DNA from: Halorubrum hochsteinianum
Lineage (GTDB): Archaea > Halobacteriota > Halobacteria > Halobacteriales > Haloferacaceae
Assembly (NCBI RefSeq): GCF_023702125.1
Contig: NZ_CP098415.1
Location: 2,356,001-2,420,000 of the forward strand
Length of the DNA stretch: 64,000 nucleotides
Reading direction: 5' to 3'
Made by a program: the position numbers and the translations under genes. Below the pieces are notes generated by a model that was not told the DNA's origin, did no database searches, and saw only the letters and a program-made list of their open reading frames with translations. Positions 29,170 to 38,009 of the stretch are shown piece after piece. Each line of letters starts with the position of its first letter. Positions within the stretch are counted from its first letter, which is position 1.

Positions 29170-29229
29170 CGTTTTCAGCCTCGATATTTTGGGATAAACG
29201 TTGAAGCCCGCCGGCCGACTGGACGGGGT

Positions 29230-30792
29230 ATGGACCGGCCAACAGTCGTCGCGTTCGTGGGCGACGACGCGAGCGCCGGCGAACGCGTGTCCCGTGCGGT
29301 GGACGCCGCTTGGGAGGGTCCCCACCCGACGTTTCGCGCGCTCGCCCCGGCCGACCTCAACGCGGACCGCGACGGCGAGAGCCCGTTGGAAGCGACCTGC
29401 GGAGTGGTCGTCACCGCCGCGGCCGCGGCCGACGGAGACGTGAGAGACCGCCTCGACGCCCTCCCGTCGAACGTGCCGGTGATCGCGCTCGTCGACGAGG
29501 CGACGACAGCGACGATCCGAACTCTGCTGTCGGCCGGCGTGGACGACGTGGTGGAGGCGGGCGGGCGGAACTCGGTCGCCGACGAACCCGCCGATGTCGC
29601 TCGACTCGTCGAGCGACTCGCGAGCCGAGCGGACCCCAATCGCGTCCGACTGGGCGACGACGACGTCGCCCGTCTCGCCGAGGTGCTGCTCGACGCCGGG
29701 ACGACGCTGATGAGCACGCGGACCGACGAGGTCGGCACGAAGATCGAGTGGACGATGGAGAACGTGGGCGAACACGCCGAACTCGACCGGATCGTCTGTT
29801 ACCGGGAGGACGACGGGCGGTTCGTGCCCGCGTACAGCTGGTGTCCCGACGGATTCGAACCGGAACCGACCGCGTTCGAGGAGTTCCCCGAGCCCGATCA
29901 GCTGTCGACGTTCGCGAACGTCGCCCGTCCCTCCACCGCTCCGGCGTCCGTCGGTGACGAGAGCGGGGAGGTGGACGAGCGACCGCCGGCGACGGTTCAC
30001 GTGCCGCTCGTCGTCGACTGGGAACTGAGCGGGACCGTCGCGTTCGAGTCGGACGACCGCCGGGTGTGGACGGACGAGGAGGTCGACCTGTACCGCACAC
30101 TCGGCGACCTCGTCGCGCACACGGTCGCCCGAAACGATCGCCGGAGGGCGCTCCGGCGGCAGGCCGAACAGCTCGAACAGTTCAGCGCCGTCGTCTCACA
30201 CGATCTCAGGAACCCGCTCAACGTGCTTTCGGGATACCTCTCGCTCTCGGAGGAGGATCTATCACCGGCACGCTACGAGGCGATGAGCGGCGCGGTCGAC
30301 CGCATGGAGACGCTGATCGACGACCTCCTCATGCTCGCGCGGCGCGGCGAGGCGATCGGTGACACGGAGCCGGTCCCGGTCGAGGCCGTGGCGGAGGACG
30401 CGTGGCAGTCGGTGCGCGCGCCCGACGCGACCCTCACGATCGCCGACGAGATCGGCCGCGTCGAGGCCGACCCGAGCCGGCTCCGGCAGGCGTTCGAGAA
30501 CCTCTTCCGGAACGCGATCGACCACGGCGGCCGGGACGTCACCATAGAGATCGGACCGCTCGCGGCGGGCAAAGGCCTGTACGTCGCGGACGACGGCCCC
30601 GGCATCCCTGTCGAGATGGTCGACACGGTCTTCGACTCGGGCGTCTCGTCGGCCGACAGCTCCGGGATCGGACTGGCGATCGTCGACCGCATCGTCGAGG
30701 CGCACGAGTGGGACATCGAGGCGCGAAACGACGACGGTGCCGTCTTCGAACTCACATTCGGCGCGGACGCGACGCAGGCCGCGTCGCTGTAG
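29230..30792 (+). CDS. Sensor histidine kinase (receiver-like/GAF/HisKA/HATPase)
   Basis: 520 residues. Residues ~1-125 resemble a degenerate receiver-like domain (VAFVGDDASAGERVSRAVDAAW), lacking a clear phospho-acceptor. Residues ~155-300 match GAF (VGEHAELDRIVCYREDDGRF...). The H-box is VVSHDLRNPLNVLSGYL with H324. The N-box is FENLFRNAIDHGG, and G-boxes are VADDGPGIP and SGIGLAIVDRIVEAH. It has no membrane segment, so it senses in the cytoplasm. No response regulator lies beside it, as is common for haloarchaeal orphan kinases. Signal unknown. Confidence 0.9.
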   Translation: MDRPTVVAFVGDDASAGERVSRAVDAAWEGPHPTFRALAPADLNADRDGESPLEATCGVVVTAAAAADGDVRDRLDALPSNVPVIALVDEATTATIRTLLSAGVDDVVEAGGRNSVADEPADVARLVERLASRADPNRVRLGDDDVARLAEVLLDAGTTLMSTRTDEVGTKIEWTMENVGEHAELDRIVCYREDDGRFVPAYSWCPDGFEPEPTAFEEFPEPDQLSTFANVARPSTAPASVGDESGEVDERPPATVHVPLVVDWELSGTVAFESDDRRVWTDEEVDLYRTLGDLVAHTVARNDRRRALRRQAEQLEQFSAVVSHDLRNPLNVLSGYLSLSEEDLSPARYEAMSGAVDRMETLIDDLLMLARRGEAIGDTEPVPVEAVAEDAWQSVRAPDATLTIADEIGRVEADPSRLRQAFENLFRNAIDHGGRDVTIEIGPLAAGKGLYVADDGPGIPVEMVDTVFDSGVSSADSSGIGLAIVDRIVEAHEWDIEARNDDGAVFELTFGADATQAASL

Positions 30793-30826
30793 GCGGTGTC
30801 GCTTCGCGGTCGAGTCCGCGGCGCGC

Positions 30827-31327
30827 TCAGTTCTCCGAGAAGCGGTCGACGGTCCGACGGTGCCGGTCGCGAAACATTCCCTCGAACCCGATCTTCGCCG
30901 GCGGGCCGGCGACGTCACCGAGCGGTCCGAGCGGTAGCCGGTAGGCGACCGTGTCGACGAGGAGGGTCTCGTCGCCGTCGGCGTAGAAGGCGTGCGTGTG
31001 TTCCCAGCGTCGGAACGGGCCGCCCTCCATCTCGTCGACGAACCGGGCGGAGCGCTCGGGAGCGGTCGTTCCCTCGGGCTCGCGCTCGGTGATCCGCGAG
31101 GTCCACCGCTGTCGCGGCCCGACCCCGAACGGCCTGATCGACATCTCGATCGTCGACCCGGCGACGAGGACCTCGGGGTCTGACTCCCCGTCCGGCCCCT
31201 CGACGCCGCCGATCCGGAGGCGCATCCAGTCGGGGGTGAGTTCTCGCAGTCCGTCGACCGTGGAGTGAAACTCCCACACGTCTTCGATCGGGGCCGGCAC
31301 CCGAGTCGTCCGCCTGTACGTCGGCAT
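30827..31327 (-). CDS. SRPBCC (START/Bet v1-like) family protein
   Basis: 166 residues. The N-terminal TTRVPAPIEDVWEFHSTVDGLRELTPDW is the classic SRPBCC start. A FVDEMEGGPFRRWEHTHAFYADGDETLLVDTV segment and a C-terminal helix (GMFRDRHRRTVDRFSE) complete a helix-grip fold that binds hydrophobic ligands. Ligand unknown. It is divergent from the ogg-like glycosylase gene (92-base spacer). Confidence 0.85.
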   Translation of the reverse strand: MPTYRRTTRVPAPIEDVWEFHSTVDGLRELTPDWMRLRIGGVEGPDGESDPEVLVAGSTIEMSIRPFGVGPRQRWTSRITEREPEGTTAPERSARFVDEMEGGPFRRWEHTHAFYADGDETLLVDTVAYRLPLGPLGDVAGPPAKIGFEGMFRDRHRRTVDRFSEN

Positions 31328-31419
31328 ACCCGCGGTACGGGTCGGGCGGACAAAAAGCCGTCCTCGGCGGCGGTCCGGGACCGAAACCTCGATGTCTACG
31401 GGGCTCCTGTCCGAACACG

Positions 31420-32346
31420 ATGGAACGCGGGGCGATCGACGTCGACGACCTGGCCGGACCGTTCGACCTTCAGGCGACGCTCGAAAGCGGACAGAGCTAC
31501 CTCTGGAACCGCGCGGACGGCGACACCTACGACGAACTCCACGCGCACGGCGGCGACGCGTGGTACGAGACCGTCGTCGACCCGATCCCCGGCGTGACCG
31601 ACGAGCGCGTCGCGGTCCGGGTCCGACAGGAGGGGGGCGTCCACGACGGGACGCTCCGCTGGGAGGCGTCGACCGACGCCGAGCCGCTGTTGACCCACCT
31701 GCTCCGGCTCGACGACGACCTCGACGCGATCGTGGACGCCACGCCGGACCTCCCGCTCTTGGAGCGCGCGTACGACGCCTACGAGGGACTGCGGTTGACC
31801 CGCGACCCGGTGTTCCCCTGCCTGATATCGTTCATCTGCTCGGCGCAGATGCGCGTCGCCCGCATCCACGGGATGCAGCGTCGACTCCGGGAGACGTACG
31901 GCGACGCGGTCGCGCTCGGCGACGAGACGTACCGCGCCTTCCCGACGCCGGAGCAGTTGGCCGCGCGCACGGAGGGCGAACTCCGCGACCTCTCTCTGGG
32001 CTATCGCGCGCCGTACGTTCAGCGCACGGCCGAGATGGTCGCGAGCGGCGAGGCGGACCCCCGCGAGGCGGCCGACCTGCCGTACGAGGACGCCCGCGAG
32101 TCGCTCACGCGGTTCGTCGGCGTCGGGGAGAAGGTCGCCGACTGCGTGCTGCTGTTCTCGCTCGGCTTCCTCGAGGCGGTGCCGCTCGACACCTGGATCC
32201 GCACCACCATCGAGGAGTACTACCCCGACTGCGACCGCGGGAGCTACGCGGCGACGTCGCGGGCGATCCGCGAGCGGTTCGGCGGGGAGTTCGCCGGATA
32301 CGCGCAGACGTACGTGTTCTACTACCTCCGCGCCGGCGGCGAGTGA
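31420..32346 (+). CDS. ogg: 8-oxoguanine DNA glycosylase/lyase (OGG1 family)
   Basis: 308 residues of the HhH-GPD superfamily. It removes oxidized guanine from DNA in base excision repair. The helix-hairpin-helix reads VGVGEKVADCVLLFSLG, with catalytic Lys K238 (the EKVADC lysine). The catalytic Asp is D256 in VPLDTW. The N-terminal ~110 residues (FDLQATLESGQSYLWNR) form the OGG1 N-domain, and LISFICSAQMRVARI is the substrate-interrogating helix. This length and the N-domain argue for OGG1 rather than AlkA or Nth. Confidence 0.9.
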   Translation: MERGAIDVDDLAGPFDLQATLESGQSYLWNRADGDTYDELHAHGGDAWYETVVDPIPGVTDERVAVRVRQEGGVHDGTLRWEASTDAEPLLTHLLRLDDDLDAIVDATPDLPLLERAYDAYEGLRLTRDPVFPCLISFICSAQMRVARIHGMQRRLRETYGDAVALGDETYRAFPTPEQLAARTEGELRDLSLGYRAPYVQRTAEMVASGEADPREAADLPYEDARESLTRFVGVGEKVADCVLLFSLGFLEAVPLDTWIRTTIEEYYPDCDRGSYAATSRAIRERFGGEFAGYAQTYVFYYLRAGGE

Positions 32347-32407
32347 GTGAGACGAACGGCGACCCGGCCGAAGTTTGATACTCGCTCGCGTGGTAACTCC
32401 GCACGTG

Positions 32408-32806
32408 ATGGACTGTCGAGTCGTCGTCGAGGCCGCGGTCCCGGTGTACGACGTGGAGACCGTCGACGAGGCGGTCCGGATCGCCATCTCGAAGACCGGC
32501 GAGATGCTCAACCCGGACCTCAACTACGTCGAGATCGACGCCGGGACGCGGACGTCGCCCGGCGGCGAACAGCTCGATCCGGCGTTCGTCGCGGCGGACG
32601 AGGCGCTCGTCGCTCTGGAACTTCAGATGGACGTGTTCAACGTCGACCGCGACGAACACGCTAGCCGCGTGGCGCGCAAGGAGATCGGAAAGCGTCTCCA
32701 GAACATCCCGCTGAAGGTGCTGTCGGTCACCGAAATCGACCCCGAGGAGAGCGACCGCGCCGAGGAGACGCCGGTGACCGACGACGAGGGAAGCGCCGGC
32801 GACTGA
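32408..32806 (+). CDS. UPF0212 (DUF555) protein
   Basis: 132 residues starting MDCRVVVEAAVPVYDVETVDEAVRIAISKTGEMLNPDLNYVEI, the family signature. Archaea-specific and of unknown function. The last ~15 residues are acidic. The coding end carries one copy of a 25-bp unit that is repeated once more after the stop. Confidence 0.85.
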   Translation: MDCRVVVEAAVPVYDVETVDEAVRIAISKTGEMLNPDLNYVEIDAGTRTSPGGEQLDPAFVAADEALVALELQMDVFNVDRDEHASRVARKEIGKRLQNIPLKVLSVTEIDPEESDRAEETPVTDDEGSAGD

Positions 32807-32830
32807 CGACGAGGGAAGCGCCGGCGACTG
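32781..32830. repeat. Perfect 25-bp tandem duplication spanning the UPF0212 stop
   Basis: Two identical units (32781-32805 and 32806-32830). The first encodes the C-terminal DDEGSAGD and the start of the stop codon; the second lies just after it. This is a recent slippage event. Confidence 0.92.
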
Positions 32831-32909
32831 AACGTACCGACGGTCGGACGACGGTCGCTCCGCTGGGCGGTGAACGGGACGGTCGGCGAGGAGCAGTACG
32901 CGGAAGGTC

Positions 32910-33143
32910 TCAGTCGGCCGTCGGGGCCAGGGGCTCCGACTCGGACGACTCCATCGGCTCGGTGATTCCTTCGGTCAGCTTGAAAACGGCCGCTTTGTGG
33001 TCGGTCTTCGACTTGTGAATCGATGTCGGCTTGACGCCCAGTTCCTCGTACGCTTCGAGGTCGACGTCGTCGTCCCAGAACTCGCACTGTTTTCGTACCT
33101 CCGCGAGGAGACCGTGAAGATGGATGAGTTCCTGCTTCTTCAT
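32910..33143 (-). CDS. UPF0058 family protein (77 aa)
   Basis: 77 residues starting MKKQELIHLHGLLAEV, the typical start of this archaeal family, with the family block KPTSIHKSKTDHKAAVFKL. Function unknown; sometimes annotated as metal-binding. ATG 33143 is preferred over the upstream extension. A minus-strand TATA-like AATAATATATACC (~33166-33180) and a small CCAGT/ACTGG inverted repeat lie upstream. A paralog lies at 59478-59756. Confidence 0.85.
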   Translation of the reverse strand: MKKQELIHLHGLLAEVRKQCEFWDDDVDLEAYEELGVKPTSIHKSKTDHKAAVFKLTEGITEPMESSESEPLAPTAD

Positions 33144-33433
33144 GAGTACCAGTTCTTTGCTACTGGAGGTATATATTATTATCTTGAGCCACGTTACCAT
33201 GGTCTTTGCGTATTTCGCGAGTAGCGGGGCGGAGAAGTGGGTTCTCGGAGATCGTTCAGGATCGTTTCGCGTACATCCGCGGCTCCGCCGCGAACGTCGC
33301 CCGCGAACGAGGGCCGCTCGCCGGCCCCGACACGCGCAGAACTATCGAAGGAGAGTCGCCGCATTGAGCTCGCCGGGTCGAACTCTCCGGAGTCGACTGC
33401 CGAGTCCGTCGAGACGCGGGACCACCCGGTCGG

Positions 33434-33613
33434 TTACTGGAACTGCCTGACGGCCTCGAGGTCGCGCTCCGTCCGCATGAACTCGGTCAGCCGTCGCGTC
33501 GCGTGACACGCCGAACAGCTGAAGTTGGATCGGAGGTCCTGAAGGTCGGCCGGATTGTCCTGCCACTCCTTGCCACACTCCGGACAGACGAGTCTGACGA
33601 ACGCGTCGACCAT
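33434..33613 (-). CDS. Small zinc-ribbon protein (59 aa)
   Basis: ATG 33613 reads MVDAFVRLVCPECGKEWQ... with two CPxC-type pairs (CPECG at ~10-14, CSACH at ~33-37), enough for one zinc site. The C-end is a charged helix (RTERDLEAVRQFQ) ending in TAA. This is a typical haloarchaeal CPxCG micro-protein, which often act as regulators or adaptors. The DNA of 33144-33433 before it holds only the UPF0058 promoter. It is in line with tfb (72-base gap) on the same strand. Confidence 0.85.
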   Translation of the reverse strand: MVDAFVRLVCPECGKEWQDNPADLQDLRSNFSCSACHATRRLTEFMRTERDLEAVRQFQ

Positions 33614-33685
33614 GTCACCGCTTACACCGGGCCGCGTTAAAAACGTGGGTGGCGGATCCGAGGGTAGCGAATCCGGAGGGCCGCG

Positions 33686-34750
33686 TCAGGCTGCCACGTC
33701 GCCGCTCGCCTCGAGCAGTTCCTTGTACCGGTTCCGGATGGTGACCTCGCTGACGTCCGCCACGTCGGAGACCTGGCTCTGGGTCACCTTCTCGTTCGAG
33801 AGCAGCGCGGCGGCGTACACCGCGGCGGCGGCGAGACCGACCGGCGACTTGCCGCTCGTGATCCCCGCGCTCGCGGCGTCGGCGAGCAGTTCGCGGGCCC
33901 GCCGCTCGGTCTCGTCCGAGAGGTCGAGCCGCGAGACGAATCGCGGGACGTAGCTCGTCGGGTCCGCGGGCTGGACGCGGAGCCCCAGTTCGCGGACGAC
34001 GTAGCGGTACGTCCGCGTGAGTTCCATCTTCTCCACCCGAGAGACGGCGGTGAACTCGTCGAGGCTTCGCGGGTTCCCCACCTGCCTCGCGGCGGCGTAC
34101 AGCGCCGCGGTCGCGACCCCCTCGATGGAGCGGCCGGGCAGGAGGTTCTCGCTCAGCGCGCGGCGGTAGATGACGCTCGCGGTCTCGCGGACGTTGTCGG
34201 GGAGGCCGAGGGCGCTGGCCATGCGGTCGATCTCGCCGAGCGCTTGCTTGAGGTTGCGCTCCTTGGAGTCGCGGGTGCGGAACCGCTCGTTCCACGTCCG
34301 CAGCCGCTGCATCCGCCGTCGCTGTCGCCCGGACAGCGACTTGCCGTAGGCGTCTTTGTCCTGCCAGCCGATGTTCGTCGAGAGCCCCTTGTCGTGCATC
34401 ATGTTCGTCGTCGGGGCCCCGACGCGCGACTTGCTGTCCCGCTCGCCGGAGTTGAACGCGCGCCACTCCGGCCCGCGGTCGACCGAGTCCTCCTCGACGA
34501 CGAGCCCGCAGTCGCTACAGACGGTCTCGCCGTGTTCCGTGTCGCTCGCGAGCCGTCCGCCGCACTCGGGGCAGGTCGTCGTCCGCTCGCTCTCCCGTTC
34601 GCTCGTCGTCTCCGCGGCGCTCTCGGACCCCTCGGCCGTCGACTCCATCGATCGGACGCGCGTGCGTTCCCCGCCCTCGGTCCCGTCGCTCGGGTCCGTC
34701 GGTCGTTCCCGCTCCGTACCGCCGCCGCTGTAGGTATCTGTCTCTGTCAT
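33686..34750 (-). CDS. tfb: Transcription initiation factor TFB (copy 1)
   Basis: 354 residues. An unusually long acidic, Ser/Thr-rich N-terminal tail (~60 residues) precedes the zinc ribbon (CPECG...CSDCG). The B-finger region ([25 protein letters not shown]) follows. The two cyclin-like repeats then include the ending [23 protein letters not shown], which reads the BRE. TFB bridges TBP-DNA and RNA polymerase. The minus-strand TATA-like ATTTATATAC (34831-34840) implies a leader of ~55-60 bases. A shorter TFB lies at 54972. Confidence 0.95.
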   Translation of the reverse strand: MTETDTYSGGGTERERPTDPSDGTEGGERTRVRSMESTAEGSESAAETTSERESERTTTCPECGGRLASDTEHGETVCSDCGLVVEEDSVDRGPEWRAFNSGERDSKSRVGAPTTNMMHDKGLSTNIGWQDKDAYGKSLSGRQRRRMQRLRTWNERFRTRDSKERNLKQALGEIDRMASALGLPDNVRETASVIYRRALSENLLPGRSIEGVATAALYAAARQVGNPRSLDEFTAVSRVEKMELTRTYRYVVRELGLRVQPADPTSYVPRFVSRLDLSDETERRARELLADAASAGITSGKSPVGLAAAAVYAAALLSNEKVTQSQVSDVADVSEVTIRNRYKELLEASGDVAA

Positions 34751-35052
34751 GGGTTGGTCCGACGATCCCCCGACGAAAATACAGCGAGGTCCGCGAATCG
34801 CCAGCTGTTAACGCATAGTTAGTCGCAAAAGTATATAAATCTGCCGGTGCGCAAGGACCCGAACTCCGACGGAAAGCCCCTTAAAGGCGGTCTGAGCCGG
34901 TATTCAGCGCACCAGGGACTCCACGCGAGGACCGAACCCCGCCGGTTCGGAAACGCGGCGACGTATATACTTCACCCTCGAAGCGGTCGCGTTGCGGCCG
35001 ACTTCGCGCTCGCGTGCGCGGTCGGGTCACGAAACGACATCCGGTCCGGCCC
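34751..35052. other. Intergenic region upstream of tfb
   Basis: No gene is evident. It contains the tfb TATA box (34831-34840), a 7-bp hairpin CCGAACC-CCGCC-GGTTCGG (34932-34950) and another TATA-like GTATATAC (~34963-34970). A small RNA is possible but not shown. Confidence 0.45.
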
Positions 35053-35192
35053 CGGCGTCCGGGGTTCGCCGATCGGCCTCCGGCGTCCGAGATCTGCCGG
35101 CCCGCCTCGGGCGTCCGGGATCTGCCGGCCCGCCACGGGCGTCCGGGATCCGTCGATCCCGCTCACGGCGTGCGGGTCACCGGCTCCGGCTC
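35053..35192. repeat. 28-bp tandem repeat, five copies, reaching into mscS
   Basis: Units at 35053-35080, 35081-35108, 35109-35136, 35137-35164 and 35165-35192 share GGCGTCCGGGATCTGCCGGC-like sequence. The middle two are nearly identical; outer ones are diverged. The last unit overlaps the 3' end of the MscS-like gene (stop at 35177), so its C-terminal residues come from the repeat. Confidence 0.8.
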
Positions 35193-36133
35193 ACCGGGAA
35201 CGCGACGCGGTCGGGGTTGTCGTTGAACCGCTCTAGGATCCGCTCGTACAACCGATTTTTCACGCGCTGACCGCGCCGCGGATGGGTCAGGTACCGGACC
35301 CGGAGCTCGACCCACGACTCCTCCTGACGGACGTTGACCGTCGGCCCGTCGTGGACCTCCAGTTCGACCGGCGTCTCCGCGAGCGCCTCGCGGTACGCGG
35401 CGATCCCGTCGGCCATGTCCCGGCCGAGCAGGTCCGTCGTCTCCTCGATCATCACCTCGCGCGCGAACTCCAGGTCCGTCTCGTAGGCGACCTGGATCGG
35501 CACCTCGTTCCAGACGTACGGCGACCCGCCGCCGCCGAAGTTGACGACGTTCGACGAGAGGACGACGCTGTTCGGCACGGTCACCACCCGCCCGGAGGGC
35601 TGGTTCGTCGTCACCAGCTCCCCGTTTATCTCCCACAGCGTCGTCACGAGGAAGTCGACGCCGATCACGTCGCCCTTCGCGTCGTCGATCCGGACGCGGT
35701 CGCCGACGCCGAACGGCTGTTTGACCGCGATGTACACCCACGCTATCAGCGACAGGAGCGGCTGCTGGAGCGCGAAGGTGATCGCGAAGCCGATCACGCC
35801 GAGCGAGAAGAGGAGTCCGAGCCAGTTCTCCGTCGCCACCGCGAGCGTCGCCACCGTCCCGACGATCCCGAACGCCAATCGGAACAGATTCCGGACGTTG
35901 TGCGCCCGGCGCTTGCTCGCCGACCGCGTCAGCACCCGGACCGCGAGCAGGTAGCTCCCGTACACCACGCCCGCGACGGCGACGACGAGCAGCGACCGGC
36001 CCGCGACGACCGCCGCGGGATACCCGCCGATCGGCGGCCAGTCGGCGAGCGCGCCGGTCGTGCCGGCGACGGTCCCGGCGATCCCCGCCAGCAGCCCGAC
36101 CGCGAGCGACGCGAGTCCGAGAGGTCGTCTCAC
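35177..36133 (-). CDS. Small-conductance mechanosensitive channel (MscS family)
   Basis: 318 residues. Three predicted membrane helices are followed by the pore helix (GVIGFAITFALQQPLLSLIAWVYIAVKQPFGVGDRVRI) and the cytoplasmic beta domain (DVIGVDFLVTTLWEINGE...VTVPNSVVLSSNVVNF). The channel opens on membrane tension to release solutes on hypo-osmotic shock, important for a halophile. The last residues come from the 28-bp repeat array. Confidence 0.92.
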   Translation of the reverse strand: MRRPLGLASLAVGLLAGIAGTVAGTTGALADWPPIGGYPAAVVAGRSLLVVAVAGVVYGSYLLAVRVLTRSASKRRAHNVRNLFRLAFGIVGTVATLAVATENWLGLLFSLGVIGFAITFALQQPLLSLIAWVYIAVKQPFGVGDRVRIDDAKGDVIGVDFLVTTLWEINGELVTTNQPSGRVVTVPNSVVLSSNVVNFGGGGSPYVWNEVPIQVAYETDLEFAREVMIEETTDLLGRDMADGIAAYREALAETPVELEVHDGPTVNVRQEESWVELRVRYLTHPRRGQRVKNRLYERILERFNDNPDRVAFPVSRSR

Positions 36134-36206
36134 GCTCGTCGCTCGCGGCCGACCGGCAAAACGGTTGTGCCGGCGCGGACGCGGCGGCCGTCAGAGCCGA
36201 CGACGA

Positions 36207-37520
36207 TCACCGCTCGCCGACCGCGGCGCGCCCCATCGCCCCCGCGAGCACCTCGGTCGCGGCGGCGCAGTCGTCCCAGTCGGTCCACTCGCGGGGGTTG
36301 TGCGAGATCCCGTCGCGCGAGGGGGCGAAAAGCAACGACGCGTCGGTGACGCGCGCGACCCGCATCGCGTCGTGGGCCGCCCCTGAGTGGAGGTCGATCG
36401 CCTCGCGGTCGGCGGCGACGGCCGCCCCGTGGGCCGCCTCGCGCAGCCGGTCGCTCATCGGCGTCGGTGCCACGTCGAAGGGGCGCTCGAACTCCGTCTC
36501 GACCCCCCGCTCGCGTTCCAGCCGAGCGAGGGAGCCGCGCGCGGCGTCGACGACGGTCTCCATCGACTCGGTCTCCACGTCGCGGACGTCCACGCCGGCC
36601 GCGACGCGCCCGGGGACGACGTTCGTCGCGTTCGGCTCGACCGATAGCGACCCGACGGTCCCGACCGCCGACGGCGACGCGGTCTCGACGACCTCCTTGG
36701 CGGCCGCCTCCACGTCCAAGACGAACTCGCTCGCGGCCGCGAGCGCGTCGGTGCGCTCGCCCATCGCGGTCGCGCCCGCGTGGTTCGCCTCCCCCTCGAT
36801 CGTCGCCTCGCAGTGCGTGATCCCGGTGATCGTCGTCACGACGCCGACGGCCGCGCCCGCCTCCTCCAGCGTCGTGTCCTGCTCGACGTGGAGCTCGTAG
36901 AAGGCGTCCCACGACGCGGGGTCGAGCGTCGTCGCCGCGCCGTCCGCGTCGGTCGGGGTGGCGGCGTCGACCGCGTCTCCCCCGCGGTAGCCGATCCGAT
37001 CGAGCGCCTCGGCGAGCGACTCTCCGTCGTCGTTCCTCAGCGCGAGCGCCTCGTCGAGGGGCGTCTCGCCCGTCGCGACCGACGAGCCGAGCAGGCCGTT
37101 CCCGAAGGTGCCGCCCTCCTCCTCGGTGAAGCTGACGACGCCGACCGGTCGCTCCGGCTCGACCCCGGCGTCGCGCATCGCGCGCACCGCCTCCAGCGCG
37201 GCGTACACGCCGAGCGGCCCGTCGAATATCCCGCCCTCGGGGACGCTGTCGAGGTGACTCCCCGAGACGACCGGGGCCGCGTCCGGGTCGGCGCTCTCGG
37301 GCGTCCACGTCCCGAGGACGTTCCCGACCGCGTCGACCGTCACGTCGAGGTCGGCGTCGCGGAGGCGCTCGACCAGCCGGCCTCTGGCCGCCCGGTTCGA
37401 CTCCGTTCCCGTCCGATTCGTCCGCGCGTGCGCCTCCGGGTCCTCCGTCTCGACCCGACCGAACGCCGCGTTCGCCTCGATGTCCGCGCGGAGCCGGTCC
37501 GCGTCGACTGGGAGATCCAT
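36207..37520 (-). CDS. M20-family amidohydrolase (N-carbamoyl-amino-acid hydrolase / allantoate type)
   Basis: 437 residues. Metal ligands: His and Asp in GSHLDSVPEGGIFDGPLG (the second Asp bridges), Glu in FTEEEGGTFGN and a His in ELHVEQ. The dimerization lid lies between ~215 and 335 (GITHCEATIEGEANHAGATAMGERTDAL), and the late His is in HSGAAHDAM. Enzymes of this type hydrolyse N-carbamoyl amino acids, beta-ureidopropionate or allantoate. The substrate is uncertain here. The HxDSVPxGGxFDGP pattern separates it from succinyl-diaminopimelate desuccinylase. Confidence 0.87.
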   Translation of the reverse strand: MDLPVDADRLRADIEANAAFGRVETEDPEAHARTNRTGTESNRAARGRLVERLRDADLDVTVDAVGNVLGTWTPESADPDAAPVVSGSHLDSVPEGGIFDGPLGVYAALEAVRAMRDAGVEPERPVGVVSFTEEEGGTFGNGLLGSSVATGETPLDEALALRNDDGESLAEALDRIGYRGGDAVDAATPTDADGAATTLDPASWDAFYELHVEQDTTLEEAGAAVGVVTTITGITHCEATIEGEANHAGATAMGERTDALAAASEFVLDVEAAAKEVVETASPSAVGTVGSLSVEPNATNVVPGRVAAGVDVRDVETESMETVVDAARGSLARLERERGVETEFERPFDVAPTPMSDRLREAAHGAAVAADREAIDLHSGAAHDAMRVARVTDASLLFAPSRDGISHNPREWTDWDDCAAATEVLAGAMGRAAVGER

Positions 37521-37590
37521 ACCGGAAGCGGGTCCCGCGGGATCAAAACGGTTCGGTCTGCGGCGGCCCAGACCGCTCGCGTCGAAGCGG

Positions 37591-37923
37591 TCACTCCCCG
37601 CGCCGCGCGACCCAGTATGCGGCCGACCCCAGCCCGAGCCCGGCCCCGAACGACCGGGCCGACGGCGGCTCGTCGACGGAGCGGCCGACCGCGACGCCGA
37701 GCGCCGCCCACGCCATCGCCACGCCCAGGCTCCGCCCCGGTCCGCTCCGGAACCGCCGACAGCCTGCGGTCGCCCGCGCGTGTCGGTAGCAGTAGCCGGC
37801 CGCGAACCCGACCGCGAGGGGGCCGGCGCGCACCTCGCCGTCGACGAGCCGCGACAGCCCGATCAGGCCGATCCCGCCGAGACACTCGATCCCGACACCG
37901 ACCGCGCGCACCGCGCTGGCCAT
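37591..37923 (-). CDS. Small membrane protein of unknown function (110 aa)
   Basis: 110 residues from ATG 37923 (MASAVRAVGVG). Two or three short hydrophobic stretches (GIECLGGIGLIGLSRLV, AGPLAVGFAAGYCY, LGVAMAWAALGVAVG) suggest a membrane protein. An upstream ATG at 37938 would add five residues. A minus-strand AT-rich box near 37948-37958 favours the shorter, leaderless start. Not recognised. Confidence 0.55.
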   Translation of the reverse strand: MASAVRAVGVGIECLGGIGLIGLSRLVDGEVRAGPLAVGFAAGYCYRHARATAGCRRFRSGPGRSLGVAMAWAALGVAVGRSVDEPPSARSFGAGLGLGSAAYWVARRGE

Positions 37924-38009
37924 GTAAATCGTTTCCATTACACACGGATATCTATTTCGCCGACCGGCCCCGCGACTAATCCCGAAAACACTTGTCGGCG
38001 GCCGTTGTG

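Noticed and set aside
35053-35192. CRISPR array
   Set aside because: Again tandem units without spacers.
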